From: Caenicola sp034331105 | Lineage (GTDB): Bacteria > Synergistota > Synergistia > Synergistales > Synergistaceae | Length of the DNA stretch: 64,000 nucleotides | Assembly (NCBI GenBank): GCA_034331105.1 | Contig: JAXQGB010000010.1 | Coordinates: 1-64,000, forward strand | Direction: 5' to 3' | Shown: positions 8,634-16,469 of the stretch, in pieces | Layout of the letters: every line of letters starts with the position of its first letter | How positions within the stretch are numbered: position 1 is the first letter of the stretch | Program-made: the position numbers and the translations under genes | The notes under the pieces: generated by a model | Told to the model about the DNA's origin: nothing | Databases searched by the model: none | The model's input: only the letters and a program-made list of their open reading frames with translations

Positions 8634-9899
8634 ATGCTGAACCGGATCTATCAAATGAAGGCCTTTATGGCTCTTGGGGCCATAAACTTTCGAATATTCA
8701 TATTTGGACAGTCTGTATCCCTTGTCGGTACATGGATGCAGAGGCTTGCAATGAGCTGGCTTGTATTAAGGCTTACTGGTTCTGCAACAGGACTTGGCCT
8801 TGTTGAGCTTTCAAATCAGGCTCCGATACTTATAACAGGATTTTTTGCAGGTCACATCCTTGACCGTTACGACATGAAGAAGATACTGATAATCACACAG
8901 TCTCTCTGCATGTTACAGGCCTTTTCACTGGCATTTCTTGACTTCACGGGAATAATCAGATATCAGCAGGTGCTCTTTTTAAGTTTCATGCTGGGATTAG
9001 TTACCTCTATAGATCTTCCGGCACGCCAGTCCAGCGTTGTGAGGATGCTTGACAGGCCTGACCAGCTGAATAGCGCCCTCACGATAAACTCTACGATTTT
9101 TAATCTTGCACGCCTCGTAGGTCCGGCTTTTGCCGGATTTGCGATCCAGGCTGTGGGTGAGACGATGTGTTTTTTCCTTAACGGCATCGCATATATCGCA
9201 GTTATATTTTCACTTACACGCCTGAAGATAAAGAAAGTTGAGATGCCTGTCCGTCAGAGCGGATGGCAGGGCTTCAAAGAGGGATTAGATTATACGATGC
9301 GATTCCATGCGCTTAAGAAAATACTTCTGACATCCACCCTGTTTTTTTTCCTTTGCTTCCCCTACAGTACCCTGCTGCCCTTCTTTGCAAGGAATGTCTT
9401 TCACGGAGATGCATCCGTTCTCGGGTTTTTTCTTGGTTCGGTAGGACTTGGAGCCATTACAGGGGTCATTTACCAGGCAAGCCTTGTTCCTCTCTGCAAA
9501 CTGCACGTAAGGGCAATCTACAGTGTAGGCATGTTCGGGTTTGGTCTGGCTGCCTTTTCTCTTTCAAGATCGATAGAACTTTCCTGTGCTGCCCTCACGA
9601 TTTTGGGTTTTGGGATGTCAACAGGGTCTGTATGCTTCAATACTCTGGTCCAGAGCATAATCGAGGATGATAAGAGGGGGCGAGTGATGAGCCTCTACAC
9701 AGTAGGAAGCATAGGCATCGGACCTATTGGGTCTTTGACTGCGGGAGCTTTGGCGGATATTTTCGGGGGCACTTTTTCCGGGCTGGTTTTCGGTTTTGGA
9801 GCAATTTTCCTGGCTTTCTACATGAAGTACAAATTAAAAACTATTGAGCCATCTGTTCTTTTGAAACTCAGAGAAAAGGGACTTGCCGATGTAGTATAA
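8634..9899 (+). CDS. MFS transporter, EntS-like (MFS_3) family
   Basis: 421 aa from ATG 8634, which has GAGAGG 6 bases upstream; the frame stays open further 5' but that part holds the promoter. Twelve predicted helices. MFS_3-type motifs include FGQSVSLVGTWMQRLAMSWL in helix 1, DLPARQSSV between helices 4 and 5, and a DDKRGRVMSLY loop late in the protein. Members of this group are usually exporters of siderophores, drugs or metabolites. The gene is monocistronic by its flanking signals. Substrate unknown. Confidence 0.88.
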   Translation: MLNRIYQMKAFMALGAINFRIFIFGQSVSLVGTWMQRLAMSWLVLRLTGSATGLGLVELSNQAPILITGFFAGHILDRYDMKKILIITQSLCMLQAFSLAFLDFTGIIRYQQVLFLSFMLGLVTSIDLPARQSSVVRMLDRPDQLNSALTINSTIFNLARLVGPAFAGFAIQAVGETMCFFLNGIAYIAVIFSLTRLKIKKVEMPVRQSGWQGFKEGLDYTMRFHALKKILLTSTLFFFLCFPYSTLLPFFARNVFHGDASVLGFFLGSVGLGAITGVIYQASLVPLCKLHVRAIYSVGMFGFGLAAFSLSRSIELSCAALTILGFGMSTGSVCFNTLVQSIIEDDKRGRVMSLYTVGSIGIGPIGSLTAGALADIFGGTFSGLVFGFGAIFLAFYMKYKLKTIEPSVLLKLREKGLADVV

Positions 9900-9943
9900 T
9901 TCAACGGTGCAAAAAATATCCGATACCGCAGAAAGGCTAAAAA

Positions 9944-10855
9944 ATGCTTTTTTCTTTTTTTATAACACTCATTTCGGGCATCTCGTTTTTGCTCCTTGTT
10001 TTGACGATATCTTTGCTGTTGATAGGGGCAGAAAACGTACTCTACGATATCCATGGAACGGATTCTTCCTTGCTTGCCCCTTACAGAAGGTTCCTTGCGG
10101 GACGCTGCTCAGATAAGTGTCCGCCTCCGTTGCTTTTTGCATCTTGCCTTTCTCTTATTTTGATCTTCCTGTTTATACCTATGGGGTCTCTTCCTCAGTT
10201 CGTGGAAACCGAAGGGGACTTTGTCATTATGATATTCCTTCTTTTGGCATCACAGGGGCTCTATATCAGGGGAATGAAAATTTTTTCAGGAGAAATATAT
10301 CAGTCGTTTGACAGCAAAGAACTCTTTGTACTCTCAAAATTAGCAGTGACAATGATTGCCATGGGCGGAACTCTATCCTGGTTTGCTCTCCACCGGGGTA
10401 TGCCGGGCAGTATTTTCAGCTTTGAAACATTTACCGCAACATCGCTCTGGATTGTAACGGGACCGTGGGGAAAACTTGGTGCTGTCATGTTTCTGCTGCT
10501 GCTCGCACTCGTCTCGCCATCAAGGGGAGTTACGAGGTCAAGGATCGTGGACAACGTCCAGATACCTGAAATATTTGACGCGATACGTTCAATGCTTGCG
10601 CCTGCGATGATAGTATCGGTCTTTTTCCCGATGCGCCTGGGAATATTCCTGGGACTGATAGGTTTTAAAATGTATCTTGTTGACTTTGTTCTTTTCTGGA
10701 TAAAAGTGCTGCTGGTGCAGTTATTATTGATCCCTTTGGCAAGCAAAGCCTTCAGAGGAACAGCTGAAAAGTGGAGGGAAAAACTCGAATCCCTTCCTGA
10801 AATAATAATAGGTGCTTCAGGGATAGTTTTTTTTATGCTTGACCTTTATATTTGA
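9944..10855 (+). CDS. NuoH/HycD-like membrane subunit, orphan (tentative)
   Basis: 303 aa with about eight hydrophobic helices. The first helix is followed by a loop SSLLAPYRRFLAGR, like the PLLQPYRDLxKLL segment of NuoH/HyfC/EchB proteins. A GDFVIMIFLLLASQGLYIRG helix and an SFDSKELF-type loop come later, again as in that family. These subunits connect the peripheral arm to the membrane arm in complex I and energy-converting hydrogenases. No other nuo, hyf or ech gene lies nearby, and the usual charged residues are sparse. I recognise it only by pattern, and it could be another polytopic membrane protein. Confidence 0.4.
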   Translation: MLFSFFITLISGISFLLLVLTISLLLIGAENVLYDIHGTDSSLLAPYRRFLAGRCSDKCPPPLLFASCLSLILIFLFIPMGSLPQFVETEGDFVIMIFLLLASQGLYIRGMKIFSGEIYQSFDSKELFVLSKLAVTMIAMGGTLSWFALHRGMPGSIFSFETFTATSLWIVTGPWGKLGAVMFLLLLALVSPSRGVTRSRIVDNVQIPEIFDAIRSMLAPAMIVSVFFPMRLGIFLGLIGFKMYLVDFVLFWIKVLLVQLLLIPLASKAFRGTAEKWREKLESLPEIIIGASGIVFFMLDLYI

Positions 10856-11419
10856 TCAGCGTGAACCGCCCTCCATGGGAGGAACTCCCATAGGAGCCTT
10901 TTCCAGGATATCTGTCCTGTAGAATTTAGCTGACATCATAGGCATTTTAAGGATACGGATTATCAGGCGCTCTCCTTCATATATTTCAAAAAAATTCCTT
11001 CGTCCAAATGGCTCAAGTGTTATCTGGTTCCGTCCGATATTTTTATTGCCGACCCTGTAATAGTATTCTTTCCACGACATCCTTCCACCCTGGAATACCA
11101 TCCACTCACCTGTGTTTATAAATCTCCCGTATTTGGGTCTGTCAAACGGGAGTCCCGCGTTTGTCGACCTCACTCTTTCTTCCCATGTCCAAAGGAGGCC
11201 ATTTGCGATTTTGTATTCGTCCTCTACAGGGGTCAGTTCGACTGAATGTATATAGCGTGTTGTAAACTTGTGTCCCAGGGAGACCGGAGACTGAAAAATG
11301 AGTCGGCCTTCATGGTCTTCCATTTGAAAAACATCCACACGCCATCCCGCAGCAGCAGTCAGGAAGAGTATGGGCAGGGATAGAATAAGCATGACGCAGT
11401 GAGTAATATTTTTCATCAT
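10856..11419 (-). CDS. DUF1850 domain protein, TRAP-TAXI associated
   Basis: About 187 aa. The N-terminal hydrophobic segment (residues 1-25) is a signal peptide or anchor. The remainder carries the DUF1850 pattern: LGHKFTTRYIHSVELTPVEDEY, then STNAGLPFD, then FGRRNFF. Small periplasmic DUF1850 proteins are typically encoded beside TRAP-TAXI genes and are thought to assist them. Here it lies 2.3 kb beyond the first TAXI operon, on the opposite strand and convergent with the NuoH-like gene. The start at 11419 (or ATG 11416) is chosen because GGAGG lies 4-7 bases upstream on the minus strand. Confidence 0.75.
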   Translation of the reverse strand: MMKNITHCVMLILSLPILFLTAAAGWRVDVFQMEDHEGRLIFQSPVSLGHKFTTRYIHSVELTPVEDEYKIANGLLWTWEERVRSTNAGLPFDRPKYGRFINTGEWMVFQGGRMSWKEYYYRVGNKNIGRNQITLEPFGRRNFFEIYEGERLIIRILKMPMMSAKFYRTDILEKAPMGVPPMEGGSR

Positions 11420-11604
11420 CCGACCTCCGGACATTAAAGTAACATGTTTCATCAAAGCTGTTGAGTTAAGTGATCCAGGGCCTTGATCTCAGTGTTTGTC
11501 AAAAATATGTCGACTTAAGGTAATGTTATTATTAAACATAATACAAATGGATATATTGTAAACTAAGTAGTATTATATATGTAATCTGCGAAGGAGGTAG
11601 ACAA

Positions 11605-12879
11605 ATGAGAGAACTTTTTATCCCTGAAACGAAAAATCCCCCGGCAAAGGTAAAGGATCCGGGGCTCATCAGCCTTGTAATGGAAGGCGCAGGTGTTTTT
11701 AATGCAAAAAGCGGGGAGATAATACTCCTTCCTATTGGCAAGAGCACCCTGAACAGCATTTCTGAAGACCTCACCGAGGCACTTCTTGAAAAAAACGGTA
11801 TACAGCATATAGACTGCAGTGCTTCGGATGAATCCGTCCAATCCCTTGCTGAGCGCTACGTAAGAGAATATGGAAGCAAAGCGCTATCCTGGATGGCTGT
11901 CTCGGGAAGAAAGTTAAAACTATGGGGATGGGAGAGTACTGAAGAAGATGTGAAAATGAAGACAGCAATGGCTGCTGACACTATCCGCTCTATCATGGAG
12001 CGTTACATCCCGGATTTTGACTATCTTCTCGAGGTTTGCCCGCGAACTATCAACAAAATGGCAGGTGTCTGTTCAACCGGCAAAGGTTCGCTATATGAGC
12101 TGGAAGGTCTGACCTGTGCTGATTCTGACTATTATTACCATGATGACTCTGCCTTCATATATGCATGCGAGCCTGTCAACTCGGACCAGGAAGAGGAAGA
12201 GGTAAAAGATGTCCATACTCCTGGGGCTCACACTATTACCCTTCTCTGTGAACAGCTCGGCCTGGATCCGAAACAGACGCTCAAAGCAATGCTTTACACT
12301 GTTATTTTACAGGATGGAAAAAAGACTCTTTTATTTGCAATGATCAGGGGAGACAAAAATATAAGTATAAACAAGCTGACTGCTTATGTAGATTCAAAAT
12401 TCAACGGGGCATCCTTCAGAAGGGCCGAAAACGAGGAAATTGTCTCAGCCTTTGGCGAGGTTGCAGGTTTTTGCGGACCTATAGGAGTACCTGATGGAGT
12501 TCAAATGGTCGCTGACAAGTCACTCGTGGACGGCAAAAACTTCGTAGTCGGCGGCAACAGGCCTGATTACCACAGAACAGGCTGCTGCTGGGGCAGGGAT
12601 TTCAAACCTGATGTCGCAGACCTTTTGCTGTTTGAGGAATCAATGCCATGCCCTGAAAACGGGACTCCTTTAACACCGGTGCAGTTAAGGAAGATATGTA
12701 CAGTGGAGTGCTACTGCTCTGAGGTAAGAGGAGAACCTGTCCTCTCATCGAGGGACAGGGACGGAGAGCACAAATGGCCATACAGATGGAAAGCTGAGGT
12801 GTCATTGGAATCTCTAATACTCTCATTCTACGAAAAAAAAGAAAAACGCATCAATGATGCGATCTTTAATGACAAGTAG
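11605..12879 (+). CDS. Degenerate prolyl-tRNA synthetase paralogue retaining the INS editing domain
   Basis: 424 aa. Residues 200-345 match the YbaK-like editing insert of bacterial ProRS (VHTPGAHTI, then MIRGDKNISINKL, then KNFVVGGNRPDYHRTG and CCWGRDF). The flanks look like a decayed class II core. Residues 20-60 resemble the motif 1 region (LISLVMEGAGVF, then LLPIG), and residues 365-410 align with the motif 3 region, where YCSEVRGEPVL is kept but the GxGxxR signature is gone. The motif 2 FRDE element and the anticodon domain are missing. The genuine ProRS is at 61753, of another type. It may clear mischarged Ala- or Cys-tRNA(Pro). A strong SD (GGAGG) precedes the ATG. Confidence 0.75.
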   Translation: MRELFIPETKNPPAKVKDPGLISLVMEGAGVFNAKSGEIILLPIGKSTLNSISEDLTEALLEKNGIQHIDCSASDESVQSLAERYVREYGSKALSWMAVSGRKLKLWGWESTEEDVKMKTAMAADTIRSIMERYIPDFDYLLEVCPRTINKMAGVCSTGKGSLYELEGLTCADSDYYYHDDSAFIYACEPVNSDQEEEEVKDVHTPGAHTITLLCEQLGLDPKQTLKAMLYTVILQDGKKTLLFAMIRGDKNISINKLTAYVDSKFNGASFRRAENEEIVSAFGEVAGFCGPIGVPDGVQMVADKSLVDGKNFVVGGNRPDYHRTGCCWGRDFKPDVADLLLFEESMPCPENGTPLTPVQLRKICTVECYCSEVRGEPVLSSRDRDGEHKWPYRWKAEVSLESLILSFYEKKEKRINDAIFNDK

Positions 12880-12908
12880 ATAACATATATAAGGCAGTAC
12901 CTTTGTTA

Positions 12909-12956
12909 AGAACAGAATGCGCGGGGCCCGGTCGGTCCTGCGCGTTTTTGTTCTGC
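12909..12956 (+). terminator. Terminator after the ProRS-like gene
   Basis: GCGCGGGGCC (12919-12928) pairs with GGTCCTGCGC (12934-12943), with two G-T pairs, and is followed by GTTTTTG. Outer bases AGAACA/TGTTCT extend the stem. Confidence 0.85.
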
Positions 12957-13045
12957 TGAGCAGACATTTCGGCCTCAAGTTTGGAATGATTTATTGCGGA
13001 GCTGCTCCGGGCAAGTTATACTCTTGAGTATGGGGAGTGTTATCT

Positions 13046-14647
13046 TTGGCTGAGGGTATAAAAAAAGTTCTTGAAAAACTTATTGAAGATTATGGTCTCT
13101 GCATCCTGGAAGATCCGGACAGGCTCTCTCAGTTCCTCGAAGCGAGGAACCCCGGTGAAAGCGCTGCCAATTTCAGGCTGGCATTTGCCCTGCGCTATAT
13201 GATCAAATCGGGTTGGTCTGTTAAATCAAAGATCAGCAATAAAACTGAGGCTCACTTCAGGGCTAAACTCTCAGAGCATCTCGGTTTTACTCAGGAAGAG
13301 GCGGAGGATGTACTGCTTACACTGAAGCGTATCATAAGGGAAGAACCCGCAGAGTGCAGCTCTGGAGATGAAGCCCCTGATGATCTGGTGGCAAGGCCTG
13401 GAAACCTTAGAAGGATAGCAGGCGGGATATCGAATAAACCCAGGACGATGTGGATCAGAAAGAAATCATTCTACAATGGCATAGTTCTGATCGCTGCATT
13501 ATTGGCCATAGTAGTGCTCTTTTTCCAGATAGGAAACCAGCGTAACCCTGTTGGGGACGAATTCAGAGTAGCCTTTTTTGCTCCAATGAAAGGCAGTGCC
13601 GCACAGTCGAGCCACAACCAGCTGAGAGCTGCCCAGCTCGCAGTCGAACAGATCAACAAACAGGGCGGAGTAAGAGGCTACAAGATCAAAATAGTTGGTT
13701 ACGACCTTCCTGACGGCATTCCTGAAGCAGAAGAGAGCATCAGGAAAGTCATGAAGGACGATAGCATACTTGTCATGATGACACCTGCGTCACAGGAAAA
13801 GGCCCAGCTAATGTCGAGAATAGCAGATGATATAAGCGTTCCGTTGGTGATAACAGCCTCAGATCTGACATCAGGGGCCGTTATGAAGGGTGAAAAACCA
13901 TATCTTTATGCTTTTCGCATAGCGAACGACACTGATGCCAGAGCAAAAATGATGGCTTATTTCGCTGTACAGGGACTTTCAAAGAAAAAGATAGCCTTTC
14001 TTTACAACTCTGATGATGAAACGGCCCTCACTCTCCATGAATCGGCTCTGAGATGGGTCAAGATCTTCGGGGGAAAGGTCACAGCAGATATCAGCGGTCA
14101 GATGAAAGAAAATAACGACCACAGAGCAGCCATGGAAGCGATCGTCAAAAGCGGAGCAGAAGTGCTGATAATTCCCGGAAAACAGATCGACATCAGATCA
14201 CTTTTCAGGTTCGTAAGAGAGTCCGGATATAGTGATACAGTGCTTGCCGAAGGCTATACTGAGAATTTGACTGCAGGCAGTGACAGAACTTTTTTAGGCA
14301 GCTGGTGGGTCAACGAAGTCTCTGACCTCGACCCACAGATACGTTCTGTAATGAAAGATTTCAGGACCCTTTATAATGAAAATTGCCCGCCTTCTGATGT
14401 GGAGTCAGCCATACTGGCATATGATGGGGTCAGGTGGATAGCGAATGCCCTCTACAGCGCATCAGGCTACAGGGGAGAGGCAATAAGGCATGCCCTTCTT
14501 TCTACCAGGAATTTTCCTGCAGTCCACGCTACCCTGACGATAGATCCCAGGACCCACGGTCCGCTCAACAAGGCCATGGCAATAGTCTATTGTCCTAATG
14601 AGAAGGGTATTTTCCAGAGAAGGGTTAGAACAAAAAATATAGATTGA
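13046..14647 (+). CDS. Membrane-anchored protein: cytoplasmic domain, one helix, external periplasmic-binding-protein (PBP1) fold
   Basis: About 533 aa. The N-terminal ~100 residues are soluble and helical (IEDYGLCILEDPDRLSQFLE), with no signal peptide. One transmembrane helix follows (about residues 143-162, IVLIAALLAIVVLFF). The rest is a Leu/Ile/Val-binding-like type I periplasmic fold (FRVAFFAPMKG, AAQLAVEQINKQGGVRGYKI, ILAYDGVRWIANAL). This is a receptor-like layout, with an external ligand-binding domain joined to an internal domain, unlike a normal secreted binding protein. No ABC genes are adjacent. TTG 13046 is preferred (GGGGAG 8 bases upstream); GTG 13037 is an alternative. Ligand and output are unknown. 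Confidence 0.8.
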   Translation: MAEGIKKVLEKLIEDYGLCILEDPDRLSQFLEARNPGESAANFRLAFALRYMIKSGWSVKSKISNKTEAHFRAKLSEHLGFTQEEAEDVLLTLKRIIREEPAECSSGDEAPDDLVARPGNLRRIAGGISNKPRTMWIRKKSFYNGIVLIAALLAIVVLFFQIGNQRNPVGDEFRVAFFAPMKGSAAQSSHNQLRAAQLAVEQINKQGGVRGYKIKIVGYDLPDGIPEAEESIRKVMKDDSILVMMTPASQEKAQLMSRIADDISVPLVITASDLTSGAVMKGEKPYLYAFRIANDTDARAKMMAYFAVQGLSKKKIAFLYNSDDETALTLHESALRWVKIFGGKVTADISGQMKENNDHRAAMEAIVKSGAEVLIIPGKQIDIRSLFRFVRESGYSDTVLAEGYTENLTAGSDRTFLGSWWVNEVSDLDPQIRSVMKDFRTLYNENCPPSDVESAILAYDGVRWIANALYSASGYRGEAIRHALLSTRNFPAVHATLTIDPRTHGPLNKAMAIVYCPNEKGIFQRRVRTKNID

Positions 14648-14757
14648 CCATGAAAACAGTAAAGCATCATAATAAGGGATCTTTAAATAAGGCAGTAGGT
14701 ATAATGGGGCTCCTATCCTGAAAATTACTTATATAATAATTTAACTCAACTTTTTCA

Positions 14758-14830
14758 CCGTCTTTCCCGCATGCTATTGAGCGGGGATCCAGCGACTTCA
14801 ATATTTTTTAGGGTTACTGGTTCCCCGTAA
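14758..14830. repeat. Candidate dispersed intergenic palindromic repeat
   Basis: The sequence TTCCCGCATGC...GAGCGGGGATCCAGCGA contains the inverted arms CCCGC/GCGGG (14766-14785). It resembles short dispersed repeats reading 'cattcccgc...gcgggaatccagc' seen between genes in many bacteria. It lies in the 279-base gap between the PBP-fold gene and the acyl-CoA ligase, a gap in which I see no gene. Only one copy is in this window, so its repeat nature is inferred. Confidence 0.35.
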
Positions 14831-14926
14831 AAAAACATGTAGGGAAGACGAAAAATAGAGGTTTTGAATCCACTAGTATCACGAGGTGTAAGGTTGAGTA
14901 ATTTAATATATTTTGGAGTTGGTGTT

Positions 14927-16429
14927 ATGGAGACAAGAAGGCAGGAAAGACTTGAGGAAAGATTCGCGTCCGCGTGGAAAAGCAGAGAAACTGAGGATTG
15001 TCTCTGGTGGGATGGCACCTGGTGGTCCTGGAACAGACTTAACAGCCTTGCTGTTGACTGTGAAGAAAAATTAAAAGAGGCAGGTTTTGAAAAAGGACAG
15101 CGGATCGCCTTTATACTACCCAATTCGCCTATAGTCATTGCACTCTCACTTGCATGCTGGAGGCTGGGAGGAGCTGTGGCCCCGGTCAACGCCAGATCCG
15201 GACATGAAAATCTCAAAGATACACTGCGAGTACTGGATCCGGCTGCTGTATTCGTTGCGGAGGCCAACGAACTCTCAGGCCGCGTCTTCGAAGGGATGAA
15301 GTTTGGAATATTCTCCGTCTCTCACGATAAACTTGATCAGCAATTCAAATGTGTAAAAGGTATACCTGAAAATGGGGATCATGCGGTCATATTTTCAACA
15401 TCCGGAACATCGGGCAGGCCGAAAGCAGTTCCATGCACCCACGTAAACATACTGTCAAATATCGATCCGATCAGAAAACATGTCCCGGGGCTTCTGGACA
15501 GGGATTCAGTGATTTTAAACGTTCTTCCCAACTTTCATTCTTTCGGCTTCAACATGTCCGGTATGCTTGCACTCATGAGCGGGTGCGGACAGACATTACT
15601 GCCGGGTTTTGTCCCGGTGGACCATACGTTAGATGCGATAAGGGCATCAGGTGCAAACTGCATAATCGGAGTTCCTACGATAATGATCTTTCTTTTGGGA
15701 GCGCTGTCAAAAAAAGGAGAGCGCCTGAACGGCATCAAATTCGTGATAACCGGCGGCGACAGGCTGAACGTGCAGATGAACTTAAGGAGCAAAGAATACC
15801 TTGGAACAGGAATACTTGAAGGCTATGGCCTTACCGAGTGCTCACCTGTGGTAGCTGTCGGTCACAGTGCAGATGACAGCAGGCTTGGAACAGTAGGGCA
15901 ATTTTTCGAAACATACGAGGTGCAGATAAGGGATAGGGAAGGCAATATCCTTGACATGCACGAAGAGGGAGTGCTCTGGGTCAAAGGACCCTCTGTGGTA
16001 TCCGGGTATTTTAGGGACGAGGCAAATACAAACGAAAGATTCGTGGACGGATGGTTCAACACAGGTGATGTGGTCCGAGTTGATAAAGATGGCTATGTAC
16101 AGGTAGTTGACAGGGCCACTGACATCATTATAGTAAGCGGCTTCAATGTCTATCCGCAGGAGGTTGAAAACGCTCTGTGCAAACACCCGGCTGTTCAGTC
16201 AGCAGCCGTGGTTGGGGAGAAAAACAGTATGACAGGTGAAATAGTTAAGGCATTTGTAATACTGAAAGAGGGAAAAGTTACTGCGGAAAAAGAACTTATA
16301 GACTACTGCAAGAAAAACCTTGCTCATTACAAGGTGCCCCGCAGGATTGGCTTTCTTGAAGAATTTCCGGTATCCGCTGCGGGAAAGATCCTCCGAAGGG
16401 AGTTAAGGAAGATAGAAATAGATAAATAA
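14927..16429 (+). CDS. AMP-dependent acyl-CoA synthetase/ligase
   Basis: 500 aa from ATG 14927 (GGAG 8 bases upstream). ANL-superfamily motifs appear in order: P-loop-like FSTSGTSGRPKAV (about residue 160), the YGLTECSPV adenylate-binding motif (about 305), GWFNTGDV (about 385), DIIIVSGFNVYPQEVE (about 405) and the catalytic-Lys motif GKILRRELR at the C-terminus. It activates a carboxylic acid to acyl-AMP and then the CoA thioester. The size and the NVYP motif fit medium/long-chain acyl or related acid substrates. The gene stands alone and ends at a shared bidirectional terminator. Confidence 0.92.
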   Translation: METRRQERLEERFASAWKSRETEDCLWWDGTWWSWNRLNSLAVDCEEKLKEAGFEKGQRIAFILPNSPIVIALSLACWRLGGAVAPVNARSGHENLKDTLRVLDPAAVFVAEANELSGRVFEGMKFGIFSVSHDKLDQQFKCVKGIPENGDHAVIFSTSGTSGRPKAVPCTHVNILSNIDPIRKHVPGLLDRDSVILNVLPNFHSFGFNMSGMLALMSGCGQTLLPGFVPVDHTLDAIRASGANCIIGVPTIMIFLLGALSKKGERLNGIKFVITGGDRLNVQMNLRSKEYLGTGILEGYGLTECSPVVAVGHSADDSRLGTVGQFFETYEVQIRDREGNILDMHEEGVLWVKGPSVVSGYFRDEANTNERFVDGWFNTGDVVRVDKDGYVQVVDRATDIIIVSGFNVYPQEVENALCKHPAVQSAAVVGEKNSMTGEIVKAFVILKEGKVTAEKELIDYCKKNLAHYKVPRRIGFLEEFPVSAAGKILRRELRKIEIDK

Positions 16430-16469
16430 AAAGAGAAGGTTTTCGGCTTTCCGAAAACCTTCTCTTTTT
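16428..16469. terminator. Bidirectional terminator between convergent genes
   Basis: A perfect 19-bp stem (16428-16446 with 16451-16469) around a CTTT loop has an A-run on one side and a T-run on the other, so it can stop both the acyl-CoA ligase and the glcD-like transcript. Its edges overlap the ligase stop and the minus-strand gene's stop. Confidence 0.92.
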
